DNA of 64,000 bases from Candidatus Saccharimonadota bacterium (GCA_030530425.1 JAUMVA010000003.1:36737-100736); one strand, 5' to 3'; numbered from the stretch's first letter, positions 32,605 through 41,215 are shown. A program made the numbers and translations. Notes: generated by a model not told the origin, from the letters alone.

Positions 32605-33375
32605 TCATAAGTTGTTTTGCCGAAATTGTTCATACAAGCAAACTGTCGTCGCCATTGCTAAATTAAGCGATTCCAGTTGTTCAGATTGCGGAATTTTGGT
32701 CGTTAATGTTGCTAACTTTAAGAGCACTGGCGACACCCCCGCCCCTTCGTTACCAACTAACCAACCAATCTGGCTAGTTAAATCCAACTCAAAAATATTT
32801 TTTTCAGCATGCGAACTAGTGGCAATGAAGTTCATCTTGGAATGTTGCTTTATAAAATTCATAAGATTAGCTTTTTGGTAAATATTTAAATTAAACACGG
32901 CACCAGCACTAGATCGAATCACATTTGGCGAAAATGGATCAACTGAACCGTCGGCGAGTAGAATGTCGTCAATTCCAACCGCCAAAGCCAATCGACAGAT
33001 TGCTCCAAGATTACCCGGATCTTGCACACGATCAATCAAAAGCACTGATTGTCCACGATCTACATATTCTTTAGTGTTCGGTATCTTGACCACCGCTAGT
33101 ACCCCAGCGTTAGTTTTCACTGACGAAACTAGTTTCATTACTTCTGGCGAAACTAAAATATAATCACTCGCCAATTCCAAAACAGCTTGTGCGCGTTCTT
33201 GTTTAGTCTCATCAATCAACAGCATCTCTGGTTGACCAAATTTTGCAATGTAATCCCGCACAAAACTAACCCCGTCAATTACCGTTATACCAGTCTGACG
33301 ACGAGCTTTAGCGTCAGTAATTAGTCTGACAATCTGTTTAATTTTCGCATTTTGACGCGAACGGATTATTTCCAT
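32605..33375 (-). CDS. SpoU/TrmH-family RNA 2'-O-methyltransferase
   Basis: 256 aa. An N-terminal substrate-binding domain (about 1-95) is followed by the SPOUT knot: LIDRVQDPGNLGAICRLA (motif 1), LVGNEGAGVSP (motif 2) and IPQSEQLESLNLAMATTV (motif 3), which form the SAM site. RlmB (23S G2251) or the TsnR/TrmH-like type cannot be separated by reading. AAAAGG lies 5 nt before ATG. A 10-bp inverted repeat (33387-33396/33406-33415) separates it from glyQS upstream. Confidence 0.9.
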   Translation of the reverse strand: MEIIRSRQNAKIKQIVRLITDAKARRQTGITVIDGVSFVRDYIAKFGQPEMLLIDETKQERAQAVLELASDYILVSPEVMKLVSSVKTNAGVLAVVKIPNTKEYVDRGQSVLLIDRVQDPGNLGAICRLALAVGIDDILLADGSVDPFSPNVIRSSAGAVFNLNIYQKANLMNFIKQHSKMNFIATSSHAEKNIFELDLTSQIGWLVGNEGAGVSPVLLKLATLTTKIPQSEQLESLNLAMATTVCLYEQFRQNNL

Positions 33376-33386
33376 ACATACCTTTT

Positions 33387-33415
33387 ACTTTTAGTATTAA
33401 TACATTACTAAAAGT
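33387..33415. terminator. Inverted repeat between glyQS and the TrmH-like gene
   Basis: ACTTTTAGTA (33387-33396), 9-nt loop, TACTAAAAGT (33406-33415). It is AT-rich with no long U run, so it is a weak terminator or a processing hairpin. Confidence 0.4.
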
Positions 33416-33429
33416 TTTGTAAAATTAAC

Positions 33430-34779
33430 TTATTTTATCAAATCTTCAATTTTTACTCGGTGCTGCTCAGCGGTATCGCGCTCTCGTAGAGTTACGGTGT
33501 CATCTTCAAGCGTCTCAAAGTCAATTACCACGCAATGCGGTGTACCAATTTCATCTTGACGGCGATAACGTTTACCGATATTACCGTTGTCATCCCACAT
33601 GACATTACCATATTTTTGTTTTAATTGACGATAGACTTGACGAGCCTTTTCAACTAACTCAGGCTTATTTTTTAACAAAGGTGAGACGCAATATCGTATC
33701 GGCGCTAAATCTTCTGGCAAACGTAATACCACTCGCTCCCCACCAACCTGATCTTCCGAATAAGCTGTTGACAGGATTGCCATCAATAATCGCTCAACAC
33801 CAATACTTGGTTCAATTACGTGCGGAACTATTCGCTCGTTTGTGCCCTTTATTAAGTAATCCATTTTTTTGCCACTGACGCGCTCAATGTTTGATAAGTC
33901 AAAATCAGTTCGATAAGCAAGCCCCATTAACTCTGAGCGACCAATTGGAAAATCAAATTCAAAATCAATAGTACGTTTCGAATAGTGAGCTCGATCAGCA
34001 TCCGGCACTTCTAGTTCATGAATCGACTCTTTTGGCAAGCCTAAACCAGTTAAAAAGTCCCAGTAGGCCACTCGCCATTCTTCAAAGATTCGTTCCCAAT
34101 CATTTGGATGAACAAAATATTCAATTTCCATTTGCTCAAACTCGCGTGATCGAAATACAAAATCGCGCGGAGCAATTTCATTACGAAAAGCTTTGCCAAC
34201 TTGACCAATGCCAAACGGTAGATCTGGATAAAATGAATCAACTACATTGTGATAATTTGTAAATATGCCCTGTGCCGTTTCTGGGCGAAGATATGAGATA
34301 GATTTTTCATCCTCAGTTGGGCCAACATGGGTTTTGAACATCATATTAAACACGCGCGATGAACTTAATTGATTTCCATCAGGTGATTTAATACCTTTTT
34401 CGATAATCAAAGCATCCATTTCAGCCATTGATAGTCCGTCAGCTTTTATGCCATTATCTTTTAAAACATGGTCTGTACGATAGCGTTTTTTAGTAACAAT
34501 GTCCTCGCATAATGGATCAACAAAAGTATCCACATGACCACTCGCCTGCCAGACTTTCTGATTCATCAAAATCGCTGCGTCAACGCCATACATATCATCA
34601 CGTCCATCAACAAAAGTTGACCACCATTTATTAATAACTTTACGCTTTAGAGTTACGCCAAGCGGACCAAAATCCCAAGTCCCGCTTAAACCACCATACA
34701 CATCGCTCCCTTGATAAATAAATCCTCGGCGTTTCGCTAAAGCGATGATTTTTGACATTTTGTCAACTTGTTGGTTCAT
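33430..34779 (-). CDS. glyQS: Glycyl-tRNA synthetase (alpha2 type)
   Basis: 449 aa class II synthetase of the single-polypeptide dimer type, not the alpha2beta2 form. N-terminal FIYQGSDVYGGLSGTWDFGPLG is family-specific. Motif 2 is FRNEIAPRDFVFRSREFEQME, motif 3 is EPSIGVERLL, and the C-terminal anticodon-binding domain spans about 350-449. GAAAGGAGAG lies just before the ATG, a strong Shine-Dalgarno, so this is one of the leadered genes. Confidence 0.95.
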   Translation of the reverse strand: MNQQVDKMSKIIALAKRRGFIYQGSDVYGGLSGTWDFGPLGVTLKRKVINKWWSTFVDGRDDMYGVDAAILMNQKVWQASGHVDTFVDPLCEDIVTKKRYRTDHVLKDNGIKADGLSMAEMDALIIEKGIKSPDGNQLSSSRVFNMMFKTHVGPTEDEKSISYLRPETAQGIFTNYHNVVDSFYPDLPFGIGQVGKAFRNEIAPRDFVFRSREFEQMEIEYFVHPNDWERIFEEWRVAYWDFLTGLGLPKESIHELEVPDADRAHYSKRTIDFEFDFPIGRSELMGLAYRTDFDLSNIERVSGKKMDYLIKGTNERIVPHVIEPSIGVERLLMAILSTAYSEDQVGGERVVLRLPEDLAPIRYCVSPLLKNKPELVEKARQVYRQLKQKYGNVMWDDNGNIGKRYRRQDEIGTPHCVVIDFETLEDDTVTLRERDTAEQHRVKIEDLIK

Positions 34780-34838
34780 AACTCTCCTTTCATTGTATTA
34801 ACAGTTATTATAGCAAGAAAAATGATTTTTAGCTATCA

Positions 34839-34867
34839 TTGCATTTTTAAGCATTTTATGATATAAT
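34839..34867 (+). promoter_or_regulatory. Promoter of the 179-aa orphan gene
   Basis: TTGCAT (34839-34844), 17 nt, TATAAT (34862-34867), the latter also extended by TGA. The leader has a small GTTAC/GTAAC hairpin (34874-34889) and AGGAGG before the ATG. Confidence 0.8.
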
Positions 34868-34912
34868 GAAAAGGTTACTGTATGGTAACAAAAAAATAAG
34901 GAGGGTCCAAGT

Positions 34913-35452
34913 ATGGATATGGACAAAAAAGAATTTAGTTTTTTTAACAATCTAAAAACAAGCGGTGATGATTATTTTTTAGTGATCGACACCGCTGACA
35001 AAGAGCGCGTTTGTATTCAGGCAAGCGTCGTTCTCAGGAGTAATAGTAAATTGGTCGTTGAGATAGTAAAATACATGACGACCGATTGTGACGGCAATGG
35101 GGTGAATCACGATGTATGCTTTTACAAAGAGCAGTTTGCTAAAAATATCAAAAAGCATTTCAATAACATCCCCTCAAAAGTTGTTTTTTCTGATTCTTTA
35201 GAAAAAAAGAATCAGAAAAAAAAGATACAAGGCAGTGTGCCGAATGGCGTATCAATCATAAGATGTCCTCATGGATATTTTATGAAAATTGGTAACGAGG
35301 AGCCATTTAAGCTATACGACTCAGCATCAATCATTGGCTGCGATTGTGCAAAAGAAACAATCAAAAGCTATTACCGTCATGGTATTCCTTTTCATTTTGT
35401 CGGTGTCGATAGAGATATTGACACCGAATGGTTACCTTTATCAAATGTCTAG
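34913..35452 (+). CDS. Orphan 179-aa soluble protein
   Basis: 179 aa, no signal peptide or membrane helix. Charged N-terminal half with several beta strands; a Lys-rich linker (about 93-106, EKKNQKKKIQGS); then a C-terminal part with IIRCPHGYFMKIG, IIGCDCAKET and GIPFHFVGVDRD. Cys and His residues there (CPHG, CDC) could bind metal. A complete expression unit of its own: good promoter, strong AGGAGG, terminator. It is a lone + gene in a - strand block, and no family is recognised, so recent acquisition is possible. The linker DNA contains a perfect 16-bp inverted repeat. Confidence 0.7.
   Translation: MDMDKKEFSFFNNLKTSGDDYFLVIDTADKERVCIQASVVLRSNSKLVVEIVKYMTTDCDGNGVNHDVCFYKEQFAKNIKKHFNNIPSKVVFSDSLEKKNQKKKIQGSVPNGVSIIRCPHGYFMKIGNEEPFKLYDSASIIGCDCAKETIKSYYRHGIPFHFVGVDRDIDTEWLPLSNV
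35184..35221 (+). repeat. Perfect 16-bp inverted repeat inside the orphan gene
   Basis: TTTTTTCTGATTCTTT (35184-35199), 6-nt loop, AAAGAATCAGAAAAAA (35206-35221). It would form a long hairpin in the mRNA within the Lys-rich linker. Confidence 0.8.
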
Positions 35453-35460
35453 TTCTTTAC

Positions 35461-35490
35461 AGCCCACTGTTTAACAGTGGGCTTCTTTTT
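35461..35490 (+). terminator. Terminator after the orphan gene
   Basis: AGCCCACTG (35461-35469), loop TTTAA, CAGTGGGCT (35475-35483), then TCTTTTT. On the - strand it stands beyond the recO stop and may also serve that transcript. Confidence 0.9.
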
Positions 35491-35491
35491 A

Positions 35492-36175
35492 TTACTCAAA
35501 ACCTAGATGAAGCATTGAAAGATCCAGCAACTGATCAAGGTATCCTTCCCCACCCTTAATCCGCGCAACTACTGATAAGTTATAAGTATTGATTGCTTTC
35601 AAAAATCGTAATTTTTCACCAGTAATGTGCCCATTATCATCTAGTAATAAAAACTTATTATCAATATCATAACGATAAGTCTTTTCGAGCGTAACCGTTT
35701 GATTTTGGCCAGTGAGTTCAAGATTTAATTCTTCGCCTAACATTTTTGCCGCCTGTAGATTAAACCAAATTTTGATTAATCGCTGATCAACTGATAAATT
35801 ATTCAGAGCTTGTAAGGTTTGATGAAGGATATTAAACCAGTCATTGCTATCAATGTCACGACTTAAACGATTAACGATTTTTAAAAAATAATAACCTAAT
35901 TCTATTCGATCATAAGACCCAATAATCTGACCATAATGCTCGATCAAAGATGCACCAGTAATCCGTCCCATGCCGTTTGGGGTTTTTATTATTACCAAAT
36001 CAATCAAGCTAAACGGCTCGAGCGCCCCAGCTAGTTTGCTTTTTGGTTTACGGACAGCTTTTGCTAATGCTGTAATTTGCCCCTCGCTAGTTAAAAAATT
36101 GATAATTCGATCAGCTTCACCATAATTTGTTCGTCGCAAAATTAGTGCCGGTAAACGTGTAAATTGATGGTTCAT
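35492..36175 (-). CDS. recO: DNA repair protein RecO
   Basis: 227 aa. RecO anneals single strands and helps load RecA. The N-terminal OB fold is clear (ALILRRTNYGEADRIINFLT, GQITALAKAVRKPKSKLAGALEPF); the helical C-terminal part starts at about 85. The zinc-binding Cys cluster found in many RecO proteins is absent. The start overlaps the stop of the upstream receiver gene by 4 nt (ATGA), so the two are coupled. Confidence 0.9.
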   Translation of the reverse strand: MNHQFTRLPALILRRTNYGEADRIINFLTSEGQITALAKAVRKPKSKLAGALEPFSLIDLVIIKTPNGMGRITGASLIEHYGQIIGSYDRIELGYYFLKIVNRLSRDIDSNDWFNILHQTLQALNNLSVDQRLIKIWFNLQAAKMLGEELNLELTGQNQTVTLEKTYRYDIDNKFLLLDDNGHITGEKLRFLKAINTYNLSVVARIKGGEGYLDQLLDLSMLHLGFE

Positions 36176-36543
36176 ATCTCAAGCCTCTTAATTGCCATTC
36201 GTAAGTCATCTGGATGAAAATTATTTTTATCTAAAATTGCGACAACCCCACTAGCTGCCAAAAAATCAGCATCAACTTTGTCAGCCACGCTTGAGCAGAC
36301 AATGATCGGTATCTGCCGCAAATCAGTATATGACATAATCTCATTTAATAAGCCAAAACCAGTAACCGCCGGCATTAATAAGTCTAAAACAATTACATCA
36401 GGACAGAACTCATCAATTAGTCGCATCGCCATAATTGCATCAGTCGCAATTTTAGTCTGATATTTAGTTAAAATATCACTCATTAGTTCACTAAAGAATT
36501 GATCATCATCGACTAATAAAATTTTTGTAATTTTCTGAGCCAT
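36172..36543 (-). CDS. Single-domain response regulator (CheY-like)
   Basis: 123 aa, receiver only: ILLVDDDQFFSELM (acidic pocket), VIVLDLLMPAVTG (phospho-acceptor Asp), PIIVCSS (switch Ser) and ILDKNNF with the conserved Lys. No output domain. It follows a small soluble histidine kinase gene with 19 nt between and is probably its partner. It is coupled to recO by an ATGA overlap. Confidence 0.92.
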   Translation of the reverse strand: MAQKITKILLVDDDQFFSELMSDILTKYQTKIATDAIMAMRLIDEFCPDVIVLDLLMPAVTGFGLLNEIMSYTDLRQIPIIVCSSVADKVDADFLAASGVVAILDKNNFHPDDLRMAIKRLEI

Positions 36544-36562
36544 TTTTGCCTTTTACAATCTT

Positions 36563-37261
36563 TTACAATAGAGAAAGCTGTCTAGAAATCATCAGATCAA
36601 CACAGAAAGTCACCCCATCATGATGAGAAATTGCATCAATTTTACCGGACATCGCCCGTGCAAATTGTTGAGCAATACACAAACCCAATCCGCTGCTTTG
36701 TGGTCGAGCGTTGATCATTTGTGGCAGCAGGCTTTGATTTTTAATTGAACGCCACACTTTATGACTTAATCTTGGACCATAATCACGCACCCCAATACGA
36801 ATATACTGACCATTTTGATTAACTTGTAATTCAACCGGTTTCTGCTGATCGGCATAAAATAATGCATTATCACAAAATTGTAATAAAATTGCTTTTAATA
36901 AACTATAGTCTGCAACCGCCACATATTGGCCGCGTTTTTGGCGAGTAGTTAGTCTCTTCTGATGCATAGTGTATAAACCATTCATTTCGCCTTCAACACG
37001 ACGGCAAAGCTCCATCGCATCTACCGGCTCAAAATTTAATTCCAGTTGGTCGATATTAGTCGCCCTGGTCAAGTCAGTCGCCAATCGTAAAGCTCGTTCA
37101 CTAGTTAAGGTAATTTGACGTAGATATTTATTGGTTTGCTCTGGTTGTAAATCGGTTTGGTTTTCTTCCATAAAAAGTGATAATTGACGAATTAAAGCCA
37201 ATGGACTTTTCAACTCATGTGCCGCCACAACTAAACTAGATTCCAATAATTGATCCTTCAT
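36563..37261 (-). CDS. Soluble histidine kinase (HisKA + HATPase only)
   Basis: 232 aa from the ATG at 37261, which has AGGGG 6 nt upstream; a second ATG at 37267 touches that Shine-Dalgarno. No membrane helix and no sensor domain. The H-box is VVAAHELKSPLALI, followed by a divergent catalytic domain with LLQFCDNALFYAD (N-box), VRDYGPRL (reduced G1) and SSGLGLCIAQQFA (G2). It must be controlled by partner proteins or the cell state. Pairs with the receiver gene downstream. Confidence 0.88.
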   Translation of the reverse strand: MKDQLLESSLVVAAHELKSPLALIRQLSLFMEENQTDLQPEQTNKYLRQITLTSERALRLATDLTRATNIDQLELNFEPVDAMELCRRVEGEMNGLYTMHQKRLTTRQKRGQYVAVADYSLLKAILLQFCDNALFYADQQKPVELQVNQNGQYIRIGVRDYGPRLSHKVWRSIKNQSLLPQMINARPQSSGLGLCIAQQFARAMSGKIDAISHHDGVTFCVDLMISRQLSLL

Positions 37262-37294
37262 TTTCATCCCCTATTGGTTTCATTTTAACACAAA

Positions 37295-37320
37295 ACGCGC
37301 CCGAATAATATCGAGCGCGC
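37295..37320 (-). terminator. Terminator after the 221-aa membrane protein gene
   Basis: On the - strand GCGCGCTCGA (37320-37311), 6-nt loop, TCGGGCGCGT (37304-37295), 10 pairs including two G-U, followed by TTTTG. Confidence 0.8.
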
Positions 37321-37335
37321 CAAGTACTAAATAAA

Positions 37336-38001
37336 TTATTTATTAAAAGTGACTTTTTCAATAATCGTATTAAATTGTTTTAGATATTCATCAGTCGCAA
37401 TATCGGTTCGCAAGGTGACTGTTTTGTCGCGAACTTTAAACAATACGGCGGCACCAGTTATTTTTTCACTAAATTTACCATCGAGGCGTGCTGCTTGCTC
37501 ACCATCGACAGTAATAATTGATTGTTCGAGGTAGCCTTTTTTGATTAGTGAATCATAAGCCGCGAGAGCTTTAGTATAATCTTTATTCTCAATTGTTAAA
37601 CGCAAAGCATAACGTGAATCACTATTAATTGGACGAATTAGCATTGGATTAAAAATCGCTTCATAAGGAACACTGTCTTTATTGATCAAGACACTCCAAG
37701 TTTTTGGATAGAACAGATGAACGCGTCCCAAATCATCTGGACCAGTGAACTCATAATACGGTTCTTTCTCTCGCTCGGCAAACTCAGCCTCAAGTTTCTG
37801 TGTTAATGCGATTTTAGCTGCCGTTTCTCGCTCTTCAACACGCATATTAAAATTTTGTTTTAAATTAAAATATTTTGTTGTCCCCCAAATCAAAACCGCC
37901 ATAGATGACACCAAGCAAACGCCTAAAGAAATCATCATCACTATCGAACTACTGACACCTCCATTTAAAAAAGCAGGTTGGTTTGAATATATTTTTCTCA
38001 T
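37336..38001 (-). CDS. Membrane-anchored hypothetical protein
   Basis: 221 aa from the ATG at 38001. A longer reading to 38064 lacks support, since TATAAT (38013-38008) lies 6 nt before this ATG and predicts a leaderless start. One membrane helix (about 19-42, IVMMISLGVCLVSSMAVLIWG), a charged coiled segment (about 45-78), then a beta-rich outside domain (GRVHLFYPKTWSVLI, VDGEQAARLDGKF) like PsbP/DUF1795 lipid- or stress-linked domains. No function assigned. Ends in a terminator. Confidence 0.65.
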   Translation of the reverse strand: MRKIYSNQPAFLNGGVSSSIVMMISLGVCLVSSMAVLIWGTTKYFNLKQNFNMRVEERETAAKIALTQKLEAEFAEREKEPYYEFTGPDDLGRVHLFYPKTWSVLINKDSVPYEAIFNPMLIRPINSDSRYALRLTIENKDYTKALAAYDSLIKKGYLEQSIITVDGEQAARLDGKFSEKITGAAVLFKVRDKTVTLRTDIATDEYLKQFNTIIEKVTFNK

Positions 38002-38008
38002 GCTTAAA

Positions 38009-38539
38009 TTATACCGACTTTTTGGTTTTTTTGCTAGGTTTAATTTTGTAACAATAAAATCCATATTGAATTAACTCTGGTTCTCCCAATACTCGAAATT
38101 CAAAACCATAACTAACAAATTGCAATTCGCAACTCGTTTTTTCAGCATGTGCCATTAGTAAACTAGCTATATCTTTTTCATATGTTCCAGCAAAAAAAAT
38201 ATAAACTGCCGTCGTGTCATCAGGTAACTTAATCCTACGAAAATCAGCTAGCCTAAAATCAAGCTTGTTATATTTAGTTGATAATATTTTTGAAATCATC
38301 CACAAAATTGGGTTTATTTCATAACCAATACCACGTTTTATGTTTTTATTCGCCAGTCGTAAAACCTTACCGTCTCCCGACCCTAAATCAACTAGCACAG
38401 TTTTCGTCGAATCAAATTTTAAAGACTTTAATAATTTATTAAATTGCTTGGTATGCGTTGGTACATACGGCGCTCCAACTAAAACCGTAACTAAAAAGAT
38501 TGCCACAATTATACTGATACTAATTATTAAAATATCCAT
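38009..38539 (-). CDS. Membrane-tethered class I SAM methyltransferase
   Basis: 176 aa. An N-terminal membrane helix (about 3-24, LIISISIIVAIFLVTVLV) is followed by a Rossmann methyltransferase core: VLVDLGSGDGKVL (SAM-binding motif I, about 49-61), GIGYEINPILW (motif II acidic residue) and AVYIFFAGTY (motif IV area). The substrate is unknown; lipid, quinone or membrane-protein methylation are possibilities. The promoter of the next gene lies inside its last codons. Confidence 0.75.
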   Translation of the reverse strand: MDILIISISIIVAIFLVTVLVGAPYVPTHTKQFNKLLKSLKFDSTKTVLVDLGSGDGKVLRLANKNIKRGIGYEINPILWMISKILSTKYNKLDFRLADFRRIKLPDDTTAVYIFFAGTYEKDIASLLMAHAEKTSCELQFVSYGFEFRVLGEPELIQYGFYCYKIKPSKKTKKSV

Positions 38540-38656
38540 TATTTCTCCACAAAAGAATTGCCATAAACTTTTTCCACAAGTGTGGTAAAATTGTTCGGTT
38601 GACTTTTGATTATTTTATTTTCTGCCAGATAATATTTTATTAAAATCTCCAAATTA

Positions 38657-38839
38657 CTACAGTTCTTCAATCTGATTTTTCTTGGTTTCCAGGTCTAAAC
38701 GTAGCTCTTGGAGTAGCTCATAGGCCTGCTGGTATTTTTCAGTCGCCTTCTCGACATCAAAGTCACTAGCCTGGTCAAACCAGTTTAAAATTTCCTCGAT
38801 TTTTTCCATTTGTTGCTTGATGGTTTTATTTTTTGTCAT
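38657..38839 (-). CDS. xseB: Exodeoxyribonuclease VII small subunit
   Basis: 60 aa, helical hairpin: IEEILNWFDQASDFDVEKATEKYQQA is shortened here as the family core at about 13-38, then a second helix with LLQELRLDLE. Several small subunits wrap one XseA. Its start overlaps the xseA stop by 14 nt, as is usual, so the two are coupled. Confidence 0.9.
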   Translation of the reverse strand: MTKNKTIKQQMEKIEEILNWFDQASDFDVEKATEKYQQAYELLQELRLDLETKKNQIEEL

Positions 38840-39935
38840 AAATCTCCTTTACCTCAGCGGCGATTATTTTATCTTTTAGCTCAATTTCAATTAACTGTTG
38901 CTGAGAGACAATTCCACGGACAATAGCATAACCGCGTTCTAAGACGCGTTGGGGATTGAGTGCCTTAAGAACCCGCGCTATCTCAAACACTCGGTTTTCG
39001 GTTTGTTCGATTTTATCAAACAGCGCCTGTAATACTTCTAGATGACACTGATCAACCCAATCAAGCTGGCGATTGCAGACCTGCACTAAATCAGCCTGAA
39101 CGTATTTCAGACCTTGCTCCAGACCATCAAGCACGGTTTTTTTCGACGGCACGATGGCTTGAGCCAAATGGCTTGGAGTGGCCGCTCGAAAGTCCGCCAC
39201 TAGATCTGCCAGGCTCATATCAATCTCGTGCCCAATCCCGGTCGCCACCGGCAAATAGCTCTCATCAATCGCCCGTGCCAGCCGTTCATCGTCAAAACAT
39301 GCCAAATCATCCCTTGACCCACCGCCACGAATCATCACAATCACATCCAAGTCCATCTGATTGAGCTCATCCAGAGCATCAATCATTTCATCAGCCGCCA
39401 GATCACCCTGCACTGGTGTTGAACGCACCACCAGTTCCAGTCCCGACCAGCGTTCATTGATGATCTTAATAAAATCCTGATAACCAGCGGCACCGGTTGA
39501 GGAAATCACCCCGATTCGCTCTGGTAAGCGTGGCAAAGCTCGCTTACGCGCTTCATCAAACAAACCTTCGTTTTTAAGTTTTTCAAACAATAAATCACGC
39601 TGTTTTTTAATTTCACCCTGACCAAAAGGCTTGATACTATCGACGGTGATACTGAACTTGCCCATCCGCGTCAAGTTTGGTTTACCGGTAATAATTACCT
39701 TCATACCATCAATAATCTCTTGACGCAGTTTGAATCGCATCATAAAACAACTCACCAAGCTATCGTCTTCTTTGAGGTCAAAAAAAATATATTTATCTTG
39801 ATTTATCTTAAAACTCGACACCTCACCAATAATTTGCACTACTGGCAAACTGTAGTCTAAAATCTGATTAGTCGTCGCCAAAAAATCAACCACACCGAAA
39901 ATCGGTAGCGACGGAACTTGTTCTCCCACTTCCAT
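38826..39935 (-). CDS. xseA: Exodeoxyribonuclease VII large subunit
   Basis: 369 aa, shorter than the 400-450 of most homologues because of a reduced coiled-coil part. An OB-fold start (about 5-100: VVQIIGEVSSFKINQDKYIFF) is followed by the catalytic domain with ERIGVISSTGAAGYQDF, STPVQGDLAADEMI, MIRGGGSRDDLACFDDERLARAI, and VATGIGHEIDMSLADLVADFRAATPSHLA as adjacent motifs. Degrades single-stranded DNA from both ends. A TGA-TATGAT 6 nt before ATG predicts a leaderless mRNA. Confidence 0.95.
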   Translation of the reverse strand: MEVGEQVPSLPIFGVVDFLATTNQILDYSLPVVQIIGEVSSFKINQDKYIFFDLKEDDSLVSCFMMRFKLRQEIIDGMKVIITGKPNLTRMGKFSITVDSIKPFGQGEIKKQRDLLFEKLKNEGLFDEARKRALPRLPERIGVISSTGAAGYQDFIKIINERWSGLELVVRSTPVQGDLAADEMIDALDELNQMDLDVIVMIRGGGSRDDLACFDDERLARAIDESYLPVATGIGHEIDMSLADLVADFRAATPSHLAQAIVPSKKTVLDGLEQGLKYVQADLVQVCNRQLDWVDQCHLEVLQALFDKIEQTENRVFEIARVLKALNPQRVLERGYAIVRGIVSQQQLIEIELKDKIIAAEVKEIYDKK

Positions 39936-39941
39936 ATCACC

Positions 39942-39958
39942 ATCATATCATATATAAT
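39942..39958. promoter_or_regulatory. Back-to-back -10 elements of xseA (-) and the THUMP-like gene (+)
   Basis: On the - strand TATGAT (39947-39942) is 6 nt before the xseA ATG; on the + strand TATAAT (39953-39958) is 6 nt before ATG 39965. The divergent genes share 29 bp, so both should be leaderless and their polymerases would compete. Confidence 0.6.
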
Positions 39959-39964
39959 AGCCTT

Positions 39965-41125
39965 ATGTTAATTGCAATTTTGGGACGACAAGCCGAGCTA
40001 TCAGTTGCCGAGCTCGAGAGTTATTTCGGAGCCGATAAACTCCAGCTTGTTGGTAAGGATTTTGCGCTGATTGATGCGAAAACGGCGGATATTAATCACT
40101 TTGGTGGCTGTTTGAAGTTAGCACAACTTGATTTGGAGCTAAACACCACTGATTTTAAAACCATTAAGAGTCGCCTAGTGCAGTTTTATACTAAAACCCT
40201 ACCGCAAGATTTAGGCAAAATCACTCTCGGCGTCAGCTATTACAATTCGCACATTAAACCGCGTCAGGCGCAGGAGCTTGGTTTAGCGCTTAAATCAGCC
40301 TTCACTGGTTCAATTCGCCTCGTCCCCAATCAAACTAGTGCCTTATCAACCGCCGTCTCGCACCATAATAAGCTCGGCCTTAGCCCAAAAAAGCTTGAAT
40401 TAATTATCGTTGAACAAGCCGGCCGAACCTACATCGGTCGCAGTCTTGGCGCCCAAAATATCACCGCCTATGTCAACCGTGACCGCAAGCGACCGAAGCG
40501 CGATGCTCGTGTTGGCATGCTACCACCGAAGTTAGCCCAGATTTTGATTAATTTATCACGCCCAGCGCCGTTTGCGCCGAATCAGCAGTTTAAATTACTC
40601 GATCCGTTTTGTGGAACGGGCGTGGTCTTACAAGAAGCGCATTTGCTTGGCTTTCGCGTAGTCGGTAGCGACCTCGAGCCTCGAATGATTGATTACACCA
40701 AACAGAATCTAGCCTGGCTCGATCGTGATTTATCTCCCGAGTTGCTAGTTGGTGATGCTACCGAAGCACAGTGGCCAAATAATATCGATTGTGTTGCTAG
40801 CGAAACTTATCTTGGCTATCCATTTAAGTCAATTCAATCACCAAGCGTTATTGATATTGAAGCTAACAAAATTGAACATTTATTAAGTGCTTTTTTAAAC
40901 AATTTACGCCGGCAATCAGCGCGCGGAACGCGAATTTGTATTGCCGTACCCGCTTGGTTGCAACATAACGGACAATATAGAGATTTAGAGATTATCAAAC
41001 CAATTAACCTAAAACGATTAAACTATGAACCAATTAAATTTCAACATACCGGCAGTCGAGCCCTGCTTTATCATCGAGATGATCAGATTGTCGCTCGTAG
41101 AATTTTAGTGCTACAGATAAAGTAA
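39965..41125 (+). CDS. Trm11-like RNA methyltransferase with altered catalytic motif
   Basis: 386 aa. N-terminal ferredoxin-like/THUMP-type region (about 1-160: LGRQAELSVAELESYFG) and a C-terminal class I methyltransferase with LLDPFCGTGVVLQEA (motif I), VVGSDLEPRMIDYT (motif II). This is the layout of tRNA m2G10 enzymes (Trm11/TrmG10) and UPF0020 proteins. In place of the D/N-PPY catalytic motif IV it has ASETYLGYP. Either the chemistry is changed or the site lies elsewhere; a tRNA target is inferred from the fold. Confidence 0.75.
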   Translation: MLIAILGRQAELSVAELESYFGADKLQLVGKDFALIDAKTADINHFGGCLKLAQLDLELNTTDFKTIKSRLVQFYTKTLPQDLGKITLGVSYYNSHIKPRQAQELGLALKSAFTGSIRLVPNQTSALSTAVSHHNKLGLSPKKLELIIVEQAGRTYIGRSLGAQNITAYVNRDRKRPKRDARVGMLPPKLAQILINLSRPAPFAPNQQFKLLDPFCGTGVVLQEAHLLGFRVVGSDLEPRMIDYTKQNLAWLDRDLSPELLVGDATEAQWPNNIDCVASETYLGYPFKSIQSPSVIDIEANKIEHLLSAFLNNLRRQSARGTRICIAVPAWLQHNGQYRDLEIIKPINLKRLNYEPIKFQHTGSRALLYHRDDQIVARRILVLQIK

Positions 41126-41136
41126 ATAGTTTTTAT

Positions 41137-41165
41137 TGACTTTTTAAACATTTTAAGGTAAAATG
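41137..41165 (+). promoter_or_regulatory. rpmA promoter
   Basis: TTGACT (41137-41142), 17 nt, TAAAAT (41160-41165). The about 45-nt leader has an ACCCC/GGGGT hairpin (41190-41204) directly before GAGGAG. Confidence 0.85.
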
Positions 41166-41215
41166 TCACAAGTTATTGAAATAAATTAACCCCTGGTCGG
41201 GGTGAGGAGAAATAA

